Positions 8,170 to 18,743 of a stretch of DNA of 64,000 bases are shown here, in pieces. Origin of the DNA: Opitutia bacterium (GTDB lineage Bacteria > Verrucomicrobiota > Verrucomicrobiia > Opitutales > Seribacteraceae); NCBI GenBank assembly GCA_002721705.1, contig PBLJ01000048.1, positions 1-64,000 of the forward strand, in the 5' to 3' direction. Each line of letters starts with the position of its first letter. Within the stretch, counting starts at the first letter, position 1. The position numbers and the translations under genes were made by a program. Under the pieces are notes generated by a model, which was given only the letters and a program-made list of their open reading frames with translations, was not told the DNA's origin and searched no databases.

Positions 8170-11100
8170 TCAAGCCAAGGTTTCGGGATCGCCCGCGCCG
8201 CCGCCACCGGGAGTAAGCAGAACGAGCCGGTCTCCAGGATTCACTTCAACGTGATCCACCGGGGACAAATTTTCACGAGTCCCATCTTTGCGAAGCACGT
8301 ATTGTTCGCCGGGGCGCCCATCCTCTCCTCCGAGAATTCCAGCAGGTCCGGACAATCGGCGTTGAGTCAACAGCGAGACGGAAAGAGATTCCTCGAAAAC
8401 GTATTCCCTTTCCACGCCATCGCCCCCTACCCAGCTACCTGCGCCGCCCGAGCCCTCACGCAAAGAGAAGCGCTCGAGGCGAACAGGTTGGCCAAGCTCG
8501 AGAATCTCAGGATCGGTGATCGCAGTATTGGTCATGTGGACATGAACCCCGGAAGTACCGTTGAACCCGACTCCGGCTCCAGCTCCTCCAGCCACGGTTT
8601 CATAGTGGCTACGCGTAGCGTCGCCGAAAATCACGTTGTTCATGGTGCCTTGGGAGCAAGCCACTTCTCCAAAAGCGAGCAGCAACGTATCAACCAATCG
8701 CTGGCTGACCTCGACGTTGCCTCCCGAAACCGCAGGGGCGATTTGCGGATCACTCGGAAAACGAGGCGCCAAAAGAGAATCATCGGGGAGATTGATCTCG
8801 ACGGGCTCGAGTAAACCTTCGTTGAGCGGCGTTTCCTGTCCTGCAAGCAGGCGAAGAACGTAGACTACTGCGCTCCGCGTGATCGCGGCGGTCGCATTGA
8901 GGTTTCCGGGATGACGAGACGCCGTGCCGGTGAAATCGATCCTTGCCCTACCCTCGCGTATTACGATCCGGACGACAATTGGTGATCCATCGTCGAGTAG
9001 TTGCTCGGCAAACAGGTCCACCTCTCCCAAGCCAACCAGGAACTCGCGGCATACTCGGGACGAACGTTCCCGAAGTAGCTCCAAATGCTTCATGACAAGA
9101 TCGGTTCCATATTGGTCGACAAGGGCTTCCATGGCCTCCGCTCCTCGACGAATCGCAGCCACTTGGGCAAGTAGATCCGCTCGGTTTTCATCCGGACGCC
9201 GTGAAGGCCATGCGCCCTCGCGAAAGAGAAGCGCCACTTCCTCCACGCGGGATCGCCCGCCTTGAAAAAGATAAGTGGGCTCAATGACTACTCCCTCCTC
9301 CGCCAAGACGGAAGCCTCGGGCGACATGGACCCTGGCCGGATCCCTCCGATTTCCGCATGGTGAGCCCGATTGGCAACAAAGGCGAGAAGAACGCCCGTT
9401 TCGTCATGAATGGGAGCAAGCACCGTGACGTCTGGAAGATGCGACCCACCGTAGGCGGGATGATTGGACACGACGACGTCTCCGGGTCGCAGGGAAAGCG
9501 AAGAGTTGATTTCCCGCGCGCACACGCCCAAAGCGCCGAGGTGAACGGGCACGTGCGGCGCGTTGGCAACCAATTGCGCCTTGGAATCCAACAGGGCGCA
9601 GGAAAAATCAAGTCGCTCCTTCACGTTGGTCGAAAGCGCCGTGCGTTCCAGTTGCGCTCCCATTTCCTCGACCAAGTTGCAAAAGCGATTGGCAAACAAT
9701 TCACGATCCGCTCCTCCCTTTTGAGGAACGCGATCGGCGAGGGACGAAGAACGGTCCAAGAGAAGACTGCCTTGGTCTCCCTTGCACGCTACCCAGCCAT
9801 CCTCGACGACGAGAGTCCCGAATGCATCGGAAACAACCGCAGGTCCCGTGACGCAGGAACCAGGAAGAATGTCCTCTCGTCTGAAAACGGGGCAAGTCTC
9901 AGACGACGAGCTCTTGGCGGGCTTGGTCGAGGAATCCGGGAAAGTTTCTCGCCGAAGAGGCTCGACCTCGGTGGAAGCAATGACCCGCAAGGAGACAACC
10001 TCCACGGCGTGATCGGGAGAGCAATAGCCGAAAACAGCTAGGTATCTTTCTTCGAACTGAACCCGGAGATCGGCGTATTCTTGGTATTCGATTTCCAGAG
10101 GAGCGTCCTGTCCTTGGTATCTGATAAACGCGGTTTTTCGTCGAATCAACATGTCCGAACGAGCAATCCCCTCCCCTTGCATCGCCTCGATGGCTTGCTG
10201 GCAAAGGGAATCATCCATCGACTCCCAATCCTCTTTCAAGTCCGTCAATAGACGCAGTACTTGGGTTTCCGCAAAACGCTCAACGACCGCTTGGGAAAGA
10301 CCATAGGCGCTGAGAAGGCCTGCGTCTTCAGGCGAGACGACGCGGCGGACCCCAAGTTTCTCCGCCACTCCGCATGCATGTTGGCCACCAGCTCCACCAA
10401 AAGCCAATATCGCATATTCCGTGGGATCGTATCCTTCACGAACGGAAACCTTTCGGATGGCTCCCGCCATAACGTCGTTCGCGATTTCAAGGAAATCGTC
10501 TAGCGTCTCCTCCCGAGAACGACCGGTCCCATCCAGCATCTCCTTCAGACGACGCTCCGATTCCTCTGGAAAAAGAGGCACTGAAAAACGCTCGGTATCC
10601 AAGCGATCATGCAGGAGATTGACGTCGGTCAGGCAAAGAGGCCCACCGTAACCGTAACAAGCTGGCCCAGGACGAGCGCCTGCGCTTTCAGGTCCAACGC
10701 GCAAAAGTCCGTCCTCGATCCGGCAAATGGATCCACCACCGGCAGCCACCGTTTCTATACGCAAAGAGGGAACGTTAACGAGCACGTCGGCAACTTCATG
10801 CTTGTCGTGATAATCGAAATCGGAGCTAAAGCGAGAAACGTCGGTGCTGGTGCCGCCCATGTCCAAGGCGATGATCTTATCCATGCCAGCCCGTCGCGCT
10901 ACCGCCGCCGCCCCAACCACGCCTCCTGCGGGACCGCTGAGCAAGCTGTCCACGGCCCGGTAGGCTTTCACGCCCGACAGCCCACCCGCGCTGGTCATGA
11001 CGCGCAAGTCGCTCTCGGGCAGATCCGCTGAAACGTTTGCAAGGTATTCGCTCAACACTGGAGCAAGACAAGCTTCGACAACGGCTGATTCCGCTCGGGG

Positions 11101-11928
11101 CAACCACTTGACGAAAGGAGACACGGCGGCGGAAGTGGCCACCACTTCGAATCCGGCCTCCTTCAAGAACAACGCCAAAGCTTCCTCGTGACGAGGGTTG
11201 GCATAGGCATGAAGCAAGGAAACCGCAGCCACTTTGCGACCTTCGGCAAGTAAAGCTTGAACCGGCTCATGGAGAGCTTCCAGGTGGAGAGGCTCGAGCA
11301 CGGAACCTTCGCGATCCATTCTTTCAGGCACTTCGATTACCTCGGCATGGAGAGGCTCGCGCTGGCGAGGCTGCAAGTCGAAAAGACCGAGGCGCCGCTG
11401 GTCACCGATGCGCAAAAGGTCAGGAAAACCTCGAGTGACGAAGAAAACCGGTGGCGTTCCCTTCTTTTCAAGCAAGGCATTGGTGCATCGGGTCGTTGCT
11501 AGCCGCATTGCGACGAAGGCGGCATCCAAACGCAGCCCCTCCGCGGCCAAGCCAAGTTTGGCAGCGAGAATAGGAGCCTCCCACTTGGAGATGAGTTCGA
11601 TCGCTTCTCCAAGTTGTGGATCGAAGGGCAAATCGTCGTCCAATTGCAGCAACCCGGAATCGGACTGATAACCGGAAACTCTCCCCTCGCAATCAGGATG
11701 GTTGGAAAAGGAAACCTGAAACCCGACCGGAAAATCATCGGGAGCGACCCAAGGAGATCGGATGCGAAAAGATCGGCTGCCAATCAACTCCTGGACGACG
11801 CCAGGCAAACTGCCATTGGAAAGAACCTTGGTCCTTCGGGTCTTTCCACCAAGCTCAATAAGGCAATCGGTGAAGGTACCCCCGGTGTCCACGTGAATGC
11901 GCCACCTGTCGCCAACTTCCTTCTTCAT
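8170..11928 (-). CDS. 5-oxoprolinase, hydantoinase A/B fusion type
   Basis: 1252 aa; [16 protein letters not shown]-terminus, [14 protein letters not shown]-like HyuA motif, and HyuB region ([31 protein letters not shown]). Confidence 0.9.
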   Translation of the reverse strand: MKKEVGDRWRIHVDTGGTFTDCLIELGGKTRRTKVLSNGSLPGVVQELIGSRSFRIRSPWVAPDDFPVGFQVSFSNHPDCEGRVSGYQSDSGLLQLDDDLPFDPQLGEAIELISKWEAPILAAKLGLAAEGLRLDAAFVAMRLATTRCTNALLEKKGTPPVFFVTRGFPDLLRIGDQRRLGLFDLQPRQREPLHAEVIEVPERMDREGSVLEPLHLEALHEPVQALLAEGRKVAAVSLLHAYANPRHEEALALFLKEAGFEVVATSAAVSPFVKWLPRAESAVVEACLAPVLSEYLANVSADLPESDLRVMTSAGGLSGVKAYRAVDSLLSGPAGGVVGAAAVARRAGMDKIIALDMGGTSTDVSRFSSDFDYHDKHEVADVLVNVPSLRIETVAAGGGSICRIEDGLLRVGPESAGARPGPACYGYGGPLCLTDVNLLHDRLDTERFSVPLFPEESERRLKEMLDGTGRSREETLDDFLEIANDVMAGAIRKVSVREGYDPTEYAILAFGGAGGQHACGVAEKLGVRRVVSPEDAGLLSAYGLSQAVVERFAETQVLRLLTDLKEDWESMDDSLCQQAIEAMQGEGIARSDMLIRRKTAFIRYQGQDAPLEIEYQEYADLRVQFEERYLAVFGYCSPDHAVEVVSLRVIASTEVEPLRRETFPDSSTKPAKSSSSETCPVFRREDILPGSCVTGPAVVSDAFGTLVVEDGWVACKGDQGSLLLDRSSSLADRVPQKGGADRELFANRFCNLVEEMGAQLERTALSTNVKERLDFSCALLDSKAQLVANAPHVPVHLGALGVCAREINSSLSLRPGDVVVSNHPAYGGSHLPDVTVLAPIHDETGVLLAFVANRAHHAEIGGIRPGSMSPEASVLAEEGVVIEPTYLFQGGRSRVEEVALLFREGAWPSRRPDENRADLLAQVAAIRRGAEAMEALVDQYGTDLVMKHLELLRERSSRVCREFLVGLGEVDLFAEQLLDDGSPIVVRIVIREGRARIDFTGTASRHPGNLNATAAITRSAVVYVLRLLAGQETPLNEGLLEPVEINLPDDSLLAPRFPSDPQIAPAVSGGNVEVSQRLVDTLLLAFGEVACSQGTMNNVIFGDATRSHYETVAGGAGAGVGFNGTSGVHVHMTNTAITDPEILELGQPVRLERFSLREGSGGAGSWVGGDGVEREYVFEESLSVSLLTQRRLSGPAGILGGEDGRPGEQYVLRKDGTRENLSPVDHVEVNPGDRLVLLTPGGGGAGDPETLA

Positions 11929-11934
11929 GGGATC

Positions 11935-12378
11935 TCAAGACTCGGGCGGACCATCTCTCCATGACTCGATCAAGGAGACGTATTCCTCCGGCAAGCCAAC
12001 GTCCCGAGCCCCGTCAATCACCGTGTCGGCATATTCGGCGCCGGGAACACCCGGGGCCTCACAGGTAGCTCGATACGCAATGGTGTCCACGATGACCCCG
12101 TTGTCCATTCGAACCACTTGACATTTAACTCGCGTGTAAAAACCGGAGGACACGCCCTCATAGCGATCCAGCTCCGCCCAATGCTCATCCGTCAACTCCC
12201 AGAGACAACCAAGCACCTCGGCCCCGGGGTCGTCGATCGCAGTGACGAAACCTCGGTCATTGATCATGAAGCGCCATCCGCGCTTGGACACCAAACCCAA
12301 GGTACGGGCGCCGGGACACCGGATGGCCATCTGAGCCAGGTGCATGTTCGAACCGTAGGCGAAATAAGGAACCTTCAC
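11935..12378 (-). CDS. Gamma-glutamylcyclotransferase family protein
   Basis: MKVPYFAYGSNMHLAQM...LWELTDEHWAELDRYEGV: YGSN and (L)D.YEG motifs of the GGCT fold. Confidence 0.85.
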   Translation of the reverse strand: MKVPYFAYGSNMHLAQMAIRCPGARTLGLVSKRGWRFMINDRGFVTAIDDPGAEVLGCLWELTDEHWAELDRYEGVSSGFYTRVKCQVVRMDNGVIVDTIAYRATCEAPGVPGAEYADTVIDGARDVGLPEEYVSLIESWRDGPPES

Positions 12379-12631
12379 GAACGGAACCTTGCAGCGAAAA
12401 GACTACGGATGGCAAAACGAAAACCAAATGGAGGGTTTGAAAACATGCGATTTTGCTTGCGAACACCTGTCGGAATGGCATTTTCATGCACAGCGTTAGA
12501 AGCGAAGTGTCCTCACAGACCTAGTTTCCTCGGTTTCATTCACCCTAGTGAAACGAAACGGCGTTTCCGGCGACGAGCTGAAACGCGACCCTGCCACCGC
12601 AAGGTCCCCGCACCGAGAAATTAATATAATC

Positions 12632-12898
12632 ATGTCCGAATACATAGAAAAAGAAGGAATCATATCCGAATACCAAACGCACGATAAAGACACCGGGTCG
12701 AGCGAGGTGCAAATCGCCCTCCTGACTGCCCGGATCTCACATCTGACCGAACACTTGCGTACCCATCGCAAGGATTACCACTCCAGGCACGGCCTTATCA
12801 AAATGGCCAGCAAACGACGAAAGCTTCTTGATTACTTGAAGCGTCACGACTTGGAGAAATATCAGGAAATCGTCCAAAAGCTGAAGCTGCGCCGTTAG
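12632..12898 (+). CDS. rpsO: 30S ribosomal protein S15
   Basis: [51 protein letters not shown] is a canonical S15 signature. Confidence 0.97.
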   Translation: MSEYIEKEGIISEYQTHDKDTGSSEVQIALLTARISHLTEHLRTHRKDYHSRHGLIKMASKRRKLLDYLKRHDLEKYQEIVQKLKLRR

Positions 12899-13129
12899 AA
12901 GGGGTTTTCCACCCCTGCTAGAACGACCTGCAAGGTGCGCAACCATTGCAGGAAGCCTGAAAAGCAACCCAGCGACGAACTCATCATTCAATCCACTGAG
13001 GGAATATAAGATCCGAGACGAACGTCCTGCGTTCGCCGATGCGCGATTTCGATCTCCTCCTCAGCCCACTCCACAAAAAACGAATTTTTGTTAGTAATAG
13101 AATAAAAGAAAGAAGAAAGAAGAAGGAAA

Positions 13130-15793
13130 ATGAAGCAGAAGCACTCCGTAACCGCAGAAAAATCAAACATCACGTTCAATTCCGGCGATCTAGCCGGTTT
13201 AGCCAGTGGCTCAGTAACGATGGAACTAGGCGAAACAAACGTCTTCGTGTCCGCAACAGCCGCCTCCAAGCTCCGCCCCGACCAAAATTGGTTTCCCCTC
13301 ACCGTCGACTACCGTGAAAAATTTACCGCCGGAGGACGTTTTCCCGGCGGATTCTTCAAACGCGAAGGTCGACCGAACGAGAAAGAAATACTCACCAGCC
13401 GCCTTTGCGACCGACCACTTCGGCCTTTGTTTCCCAAAGGTTTCATGAACGAAGTGCAAATCATTGGCTACCTCCTTTCAACCGACCTCGTGAACGAACC
13501 GGACATTCTCATGGTCAATGGAGCCTCCGCAGCTCTCATGATCTCCGATATTCCCTGGAACGGCCCTGTAGGATGCGTACGACTGGGAGAAATCGACGGT
13601 GAATTCGTCGTAAACCCCACCAATGAACAAATCTTCGATTCGAGCCTCGACCTCATCTACGTGGGCAGTGAAAGCGAAATGATGATGATCGAGGGCAGCG
13701 CCGACCAAATGCCGGAAGCACGCTTCATCGAAGCGTTGGAATTCGCTCATGACGCCATTCAGGATATCATCGCGGCCCAGAAGCAATTGGCCGAAATGTG
13801 CGGCAAAGAGAAAAAGGGTTTCGATTTGGTGGTCGCCCCGGACAACGTCATGGAAATATGTCGCGAAATCGTGGGAGATCGCATGAACGAAGCTATTTTC
13901 GCCGATTCCAAACAGGAACGCGAAGAAGCCGTTGCAGGAATCAAGGAAGAAGCCGCCGCGGCAGTCGAGGAAAGCTTGGGCGAGGACTATGATCCCAATC
14001 ACGTCAACATGGCCTTCGAGGTTCTTCAGGAAGCCGTTTATCGCGAAAACATTCTCGAGCGAGGCAAGCGAGCCGATGGACGAGCTCCGGACGACCTGCG
14101 CGAGATCACTTGTCAAACCGGCAGCCTGCCTAGGGTACACGGTTCAGCTGTCTTCCAACGAGGCGAAACCCAAACCCTCGTCATGACCACTCTGGGCACG
14201 GGACGAGACACCCAAGACCTCGATGGCTTGACCGGTGGAGCTTCCTCCAAGTCCTTTCTTCTTCACTACAACTTCCCTCCCTTTTCGGTCGGCGAGGCCG
14301 GTCGATTCGGGTTCACCAGTCGTCGCGAAATCGGACATGGCGCATTGGCTGAACGCTCCCTGCTTCCGGTTTTACCCAGCGAGGACGACTTCCCCTATGC
14401 CATCCGGCTTGTTTCCGAGATCATGTCCTCCAACGGCTCCACCTCCATGGCCAGCATATGCGGTGGTTCCTTGGCTCTGATGGACGCCGGAGTTCCCACC
14501 TTGGGCTCGGTTGCCGGCATTTCAGCAGGTTTGGTCTCGAACCCCGGCGCCGATGGAGGAATCGAAAAGCACGTCGTGCTGACCGACATCATCGGAGCCG
14601 AGGATCATTTCGGCGACATGGACTTCAAGATTGCCGGCACCCGCGAGGGAGTCACCGGCTTTCAGCTCGACCTCAAGATACAAGGTTTGCCTTTCGACAT
14701 CGCAAAGGAGGCCATTGCCCGAATCACCGAGGCGCGTCACAAGATACTCGACGTCATGGACGGCGTCCAAGGCAGCCCGCGTTCGGAACTTCGCGAACAC
14801 GCTCCGCGCATTGAAACCGTCATGATCGATCCCGATAAGATCGGGGCCCTCATTGGACCTGGTGGAAAGAACATTCGTCGCATCACCGAGATTACCGGAG
14901 CCGACATCAACATCGACGAGGACAACAGCGGAAAAGTACACGTCTACGCCACAAGTGGCGAAGCCATGGAGCGAGCGCTGGAGGAAGTAAACCTCGCCAC
15001 CGGAGACATCGAGGTAGGTAAAATCTACCGTGGCATCGTGCGCGGCGTTAAGGATTTCGGCGCATTCGTCGAATGCCTTCCGGGCAAGGAAGGCCTCGTT
15101 CACATCTCCGAATTGGCCGACTTCCGCGTCAACAAGACGGAAGATATTTGCAAGCTGGGCGACGAAATCGTCGTCAAATGCATCGGCGTCGATGACCGCG
15201 GCAAGGTTCGCCTCAGCAGAAAAGCCGCCCTCGCGGAAGCCGAAGGAGGTGAAGGAGCCGGAGACGAACTCCAAACGGAACCCGCTCCCGAAGTTGGTAA
15301 TATCGAGGTAGGTGAAATTTATCACGGCACTGTCACCGGCGTGAAGGATTTCGGCGCATTCGTCGAATGCCTGCCCGGCAAGGAAGGCCTTGTTCACATC
15401 TCCGAATTGGCCGAGGAAAGAGTCGGCAAGACGTCCGACATCTGCAAGATAGGCGATGACATGACCGTGAAGTGCATCGGCGTCGATGATCGTGGCAAAG
15501 TTCGCCTCAGCAGAAAAGCCGCCATGCAAGATGCGGAAACGCAAGAGCAGGACGACGATTCCGAAGAAGTCGAAGAAGTCGAGGAAGTTGAGGAAGCCGA
15601 GGAAAGCTCCGAAGACGTCGACGCTCAGGTCGACGACGCCAACGAGGAAACCGTTGAGGAAAGCTCCGACGACGATGACTCCGATGACTCCGACGACGAC
15701 TCCGTTGACTCCGACGACGATTCCGACGATTCCGATGACGATGACTCGGACGAAGACGATGATTCCGACGACGAGAAACCTCGGGAAGAATAA
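13130..15793 (+). CDS. pnp: Polyribonucleotide nucleotidyltransferase (PNPase) with two S1 domains and acidic C-terminal tail
   Basis: Two RNase PH-like cores, KH region ([37 protein letters not shown]), then two S1 copies and an Asp/Ser/Glu-rich tail. Confidence 0.95.
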   Translation: MKQKHSVTAEKSNITFNSGDLAGLASGSVTMELGETNVFVSATAASKLRPDQNWFPLTVDYREKFTAGGRFPGGFFKREGRPNEKEILTSRLCDRPLRPLFPKGFMNEVQIIGYLLSTDLVNEPDILMVNGASAALMISDIPWNGPVGCVRLGEIDGEFVVNPTNEQIFDSSLDLIYVGSESEMMMIEGSADQMPEARFIEALEFAHDAIQDIIAAQKQLAEMCGKEKKGFDLVVAPDNVMEICREIVGDRMNEAIFADSKQEREEAVAGIKEEAAAAVEESLGEDYDPNHVNMAFEVLQEAVYRENILERGKRADGRAPDDLREITCQTGSLPRVHGSAVFQRGETQTLVMTTLGTGRDTQDLDGLTGGASSKSFLLHYNFPPFSVGEAGRFGFTSRREIGHGALAERSLLPVLPSEDDFPYAIRLVSEIMSSNGSTSMASICGGSLALMDAGVPTLGSVAGISAGLVSNPGADGGIEKHVVLTDIIGAEDHFGDMDFKIAGTREGVTGFQLDLKIQGLPFDIAKEAIARITEARHKILDVMDGVQGSPRSELREHAPRIETVMIDPDKIGALIGPGGKNIRRITEITGADINIDEDNSGKVHVYATSGEAMERALEEVNLATGDIEVGKIYRGIVRGVKDFGAFVECLPGKEGLVHISELADFRVNKTEDICKLGDEIVVKCIGVDDRGKVRLSRKAALAEAEGGEGAGDELQTEPAPEVGNIEVGEIYHGTVTGVKDFGAFVECLPGKEGLVHISELAEERVGKTSDICKIGDDMTVKCIGVDDRGKVRLSRKAAMQDAETQEQDDDSEEVEEVEEVEEAEESSEDVDAQVDDANEETVEESSDDDDSDDSDDDSVDSDDDSDDSDDDDSDEDDDSDDEKPREE
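15008..15540. repeat. Duplicated S1 domain coding segment in pnp (period 294 bp)
   Basis: atcgaggtaggt at 15008 and 15302; both copies share the near-identical string aaggatttcggcgcattcgtcgaatgcc...ggcaaggaaggcct.gttcacatctccgaattggccga. Confidence 0.9.
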
Positions 15794-15836
15794 AGCTTTG
15801 CGGCTCAGCCTTGGGCTGGAAGAAAACTAGCTCAAG

Positions 15837-16607
15837 ATGGGCCCGGAAGCTACCGTCCTAGTCACCAACGACGACGGCATCGGATCGCGTTTCCTTCTCG
15901 AGCTGGCAAAAGCTGTCGGGGAAAGACGCAAAGTATTCGTCTGCGCTCCCGATGGGGAACGCAGTTGGATCGGACACGCAATCACACGGCATGAGCGATT
16001 GATTCCCCAAGAAGTGGATGGCTTCGATTGCCCTGCATGGAAAGTCAATGGCACACCCGCGGACTGCGTCAACCTGGCGATTGGGCATTTGCTCCCAAAG
16101 AAGCCGGACGTCGTGGTTAGTGGCATCAACCTTGGTTACAACGTCACTTGGCCCATGATCCTCTCCTCGGGCACCGTCGGAGGCGCCTTGGAAGGAGCCC
16201 TCGAAGGCTTGCCTTCCATTGCCGCGAGCATGTCGCTGCCAGTGGATTGTTTCGATGAGATACGAGAGAATCATGGAGAAGTGAAAGGTTCACTTTTGGA
16301 TTCCTTGCTGGTTTCGGCTCGGCGAACTGCCGATTTCGTCGATGAATTGGCAAACGATTCCTGCAACGAGAAGATTCAGGTGCACAACCTGAACTTCCCT
16401 GAAAACACCAAGGAAGAAACTCCATTGGCGACCGTTCAGCCGGCTCACCTGAAACTTGGTTCACTTTTCTCGCCGGATGCGGAGGGAGGCTATCGCCTGC
16501 TCTATCGACCAGAATGGTTGGATGACGCGGATCCCGCTCCTGACACGGACCTCGCTGCCCTGAGGCAAGGATACGCCAGTCATGCGCTGCTTGACTTCTC
16601 CGTCTAG
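15837..16607 (+). CDS. surE: 5'/3'-nucleotidase SurE
   Basis: VLVTNDDGIGS, VCAPDGERSWIGHAIT, VNGTPADCVNLAI, PDVVVSGINLGYN, SSGTVGGALEG. Confidence 0.92.
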   Translation: MGPEATVLVTNDDGIGSRFLLELAKAVGERRKVFVCAPDGERSWIGHAITRHERLIPQEVDGFDCPAWKVNGTPADCVNLAIGHLLPKKPDVVVSGINLGYNVTWPMILSSGTVGGALEGALEGLPSIAASMSLPVDCFDEIRENHGEVKGSLLDSLLVSARRTADFVDELANDSCNEKIQVHNLNFPENTKEETPLATVQPAHLKLGSLFSPDAEGGYRLLYRPEWLDDADPAPDTDLAALRQGYASHALLDFSV

Positions 16608-16667
16608 GCAAGAGCCAAAACGCTCAACTTTATTCCAGAGAATCCCCTTTCGCCTCGTCTTTGGGCC

Positions 16668-16964
16668 GTGAATCCGCAACAAAGAATCCATTGGGGTTCG
16701 TTCATGTTTCACAAATTCTTTCAATGGAGACACCGTCGTCGTCGCAAAAACGACAATCCTGCCTTGCGAGGAGTAAGCAAGCGAACCGCTATCAGCGACC
16801 TCACGCAATACGTAAAGGAATTCGGGGGAACAAAAACGAAGGCTGCAGGAACGAAGGCCCGCATCCTGAGAAAAATCCTCAGGCTTACCCTATTCGGCGT
16901 CCTGCTCGCCTTGACGGTTTGGTTTGTAATCGAAAGCTACAAAGGCCTTCGATTATTTGATTAA
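16668..16964 (+). CDS. Small basic single-pass membrane protein, hypothetical
   Basis: 98 aa, basic N-terminus, TM LTLFGVLLALTVWFVIESY; GTG start. Confidence 0.5.
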   Translation: MNPQQRIHWGSFMFHKFFQWRHRRRRKNDNPALRGVSKRTAISDLTQYVKEFGGTKTKAAGTKARILRKILRLTLFGVLLALTVWFVIESYKGLRLFD

Positions 16965-17051
16965 ATGCAAGGCCAGGCAACCTGCGGACGTAATATTATC
17001 TTTACAGATTATCGAAATACTTAATAATCGGACGATTTTCCTCAAGGCATA

Positions 17052-17246
17052 ATGAGTAGCGGCAAGACAAACAAAGGAATCGCAAAGCGTTTCAAAGTCA
17101 CGTCAACGGGCAAGGTGATGTATCGCAAGCCCGGTCATCGTCATCTTTTGCGTACCAAATCGGTTAAACGCCGACGGGCGTCTCGCCAAGACCAAGGTCT
17201 AGCCAAAGGAATGGCCAAACGGATCAAAGCAGCCATCCACTCCTGA
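17052..17246 (+). CDS. rpmI: 50S ribosomal protein L35
   Basis: KTNKGIAKRFKVTSTGKVMYRKPGHRHLLRTKSVKRRR; followed by rplT. Confidence 0.95.
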   Translation: MSSGKTNKGIAKRFKVTSTGKVMYRKPGHRHLLRTKSVKRRRASRQDQGLAKGMAKRIKAAIHS

Positions 17247-17294
17247 ACGGACGGCTAATCACGCGTACCCAATAGTTAATAGAGGAATTTTGTC

Positions 17295-17654
17295 ATGCCG
17301 CGGACACGCAACGCAGTAGCAACCAAAAAACGCCGCAAGAAGGTGTTGAAGAAAGCCAAAGGTTACTTTGGCAACAAATCGCGCCTTTTCAGGTATGCCA
17401 AGGATGCCGTTAATCGAGCCGAAGCTTATGCCTACCGTGACCGGCGCAAAAAGAAAACCGTGTTTCGCCAACTTTGGATCGTTCGTATCAACGCAGCTTG
17501 TCGAGCTGAAGGCATACGATACAGCCAGTTCATCAACGGCCTCAACAAGGCCGACGTAAAACTCGACCGGAAAGCTCTGTCCGAACTAGCCATACACGAA
17601 CCGGACGCTTTCAAGGAATTGGTCGAGAAAGCCAAAGGGGCCTTGGCTGCCTGA
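17295..17654 (+). CDS. rplT: 50S ribosomal protein L20
   Basis: [54 protein letters not shown]. Confidence 0.97.
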   Translation: MPRTRNAVATKKRRKKVLKKAKGYFGNKSRLFRYAKDAVNRAEAYAYRDRRKKKTVFRQLWIVRINAACRAEGIRYSQFINGLNKADVKLDRKALSELAIHEPDAFKELVEKAKGALAA

Positions 17655-17694
17655 GATCGCCCTTGGGGCGACCCCAAGCGGGGAAGAAAAAGCC

Positions 17695-18732
17695 ATGCAG
17701 GAAAAACTGCAGGCCATCGTGTCGGAAACCGAATCCGCCCTTGGGTCGGTGGAAGACATGCCTGGACTGGAACAACTGAAGGCTTCCGTTCTAGGCGGCA
17801 ATGGCTCCCTCACCGTATTGATGAAAAGCATTGCCTCGCTGCCGCCGGAGGAGCGACCAGCCTTTGGACAAGCGGTCAACAAGGTGAAAAACCACTTGGC
17901 GGAACTCTTCAAGAATGCGGTCTCCGACTTGAATTCCGCAGCGGACGCAAAAGCTCTCGGTGAAGCCGTCGACGTCACGTTACCGCCTCCCGGTAATTAC
18001 ACGGGAGGTCTGCATCCGCTCACCTTGGCAACACGAGAAGTGGTATCCATCTTCCGGGCAATCGGTTTCACCGTGGCCGAAGCCACCGAGGTGGAGAGTG
18101 AATGGTTCTGTTTCGACGCCTTGAATACGCCGGAAGACCACCCCGCCCGAGACGAGCAGGACACCTTGTACTTCCCCGCGGAAACTCGTTTCGGAAACGT
18201 TCAAGGAAAGGCGGACGAAGCGTTCGTCATGCGAACGCACACTTCCTCCGTCCAAATTCGAACCATGATGGAGGAGCAGCCTCCCATTCGAGTAATTGCA
18301 CCGGGCCGCTGCTTTCGTCGCGACACAGTGGATGCCACGCATAGCGCAAATTTCCATCAAACCGAAGGCCTGTTCGTCGATCGCAAGGTCACGATCGAGG
18401 ACCTCAAGGCCGTGCTCGATCATTTCCTGCGCGAACTGTTCGGGAAACAGGTAAAAACTCGTTTGCGTCCGAGTTTCTTCCCCTTCACCGAACCCAGTTT
18501 CGAGGTGGACCTGTTTTCACCCAACCTCGGTCGGCTAAGCAACCAATGGATTGAGATAATGGGATGCGGAATGGTTGATCCAGCGGTATTCGATCAAGTT
18601 GGCTTGGATACGGGGGAATGGAGCGGATACGCCTTTGGGCTAGGGATCGAACGGGTTGCCATGATGCTCCACGGCATCGACGACATCCGTCATTTTTATC
18701 AGAACGACCAGCGGTTCCTGAAACAGTTTTAG
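17695..18732 (+). CDS. pheS: Phenylalanine--tRNA ligase alpha subunit
   Basis: GGLHPLTLATREVVSIFRAIGF, FNALNTP-like DALNTPEDHPARDEQDT, HTSSVQIRTM, GLGIERVAMMLHGIDDIRHFYQND. Confidence 0.96.
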   Translation: MQEKLQAIVSETESALGSVEDMPGLEQLKASVLGGNGSLTVLMKSIASLPPEERPAFGQAVNKVKNHLAELFKNAVSDLNSAADAKALGEAVDVTLPPPGNYTGGLHPLTLATREVVSIFRAIGFTVAEATEVESEWFCFDALNTPEDHPARDEQDTLYFPAETRFGNVQGKADEAFVMRTHTSSVQIRTMMEEQPPIRVIAPGRCFRRDTVDATHSANFHQTEGLFVDRKVTIEDLKAVLDHFLRELFGKQVKTRLRPSFFPFTEPSFEVDLFSPNLGRLSNQWIEIMGCGMVDPAVFDQVGLDTGEWSGYAFGLGIERVAMMLHGIDDIRHFYQNDQRFLKQF

Positions 18733-18743
18733 ACGAAGACTCC

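Noticed and set aside
9262-10041. 259-aa plus-strand ORF inside the 5-oxoprolinase gene
   Set aside because: Antisense to a clear hydantoinase A/B fusion; no domain content.
12899-12925. Possible terminator after rpsO (aaggggttttccacccctg)
   Set aside because: Short 5-bp stem and no following T tract; not enough to call.
14522-15544. 340-aa minus-strand ORF inside pnp
   Set aside because: Antisense shadow of an unambiguous, conserved PNPase; its apparent repeats come from the duplicated S1.
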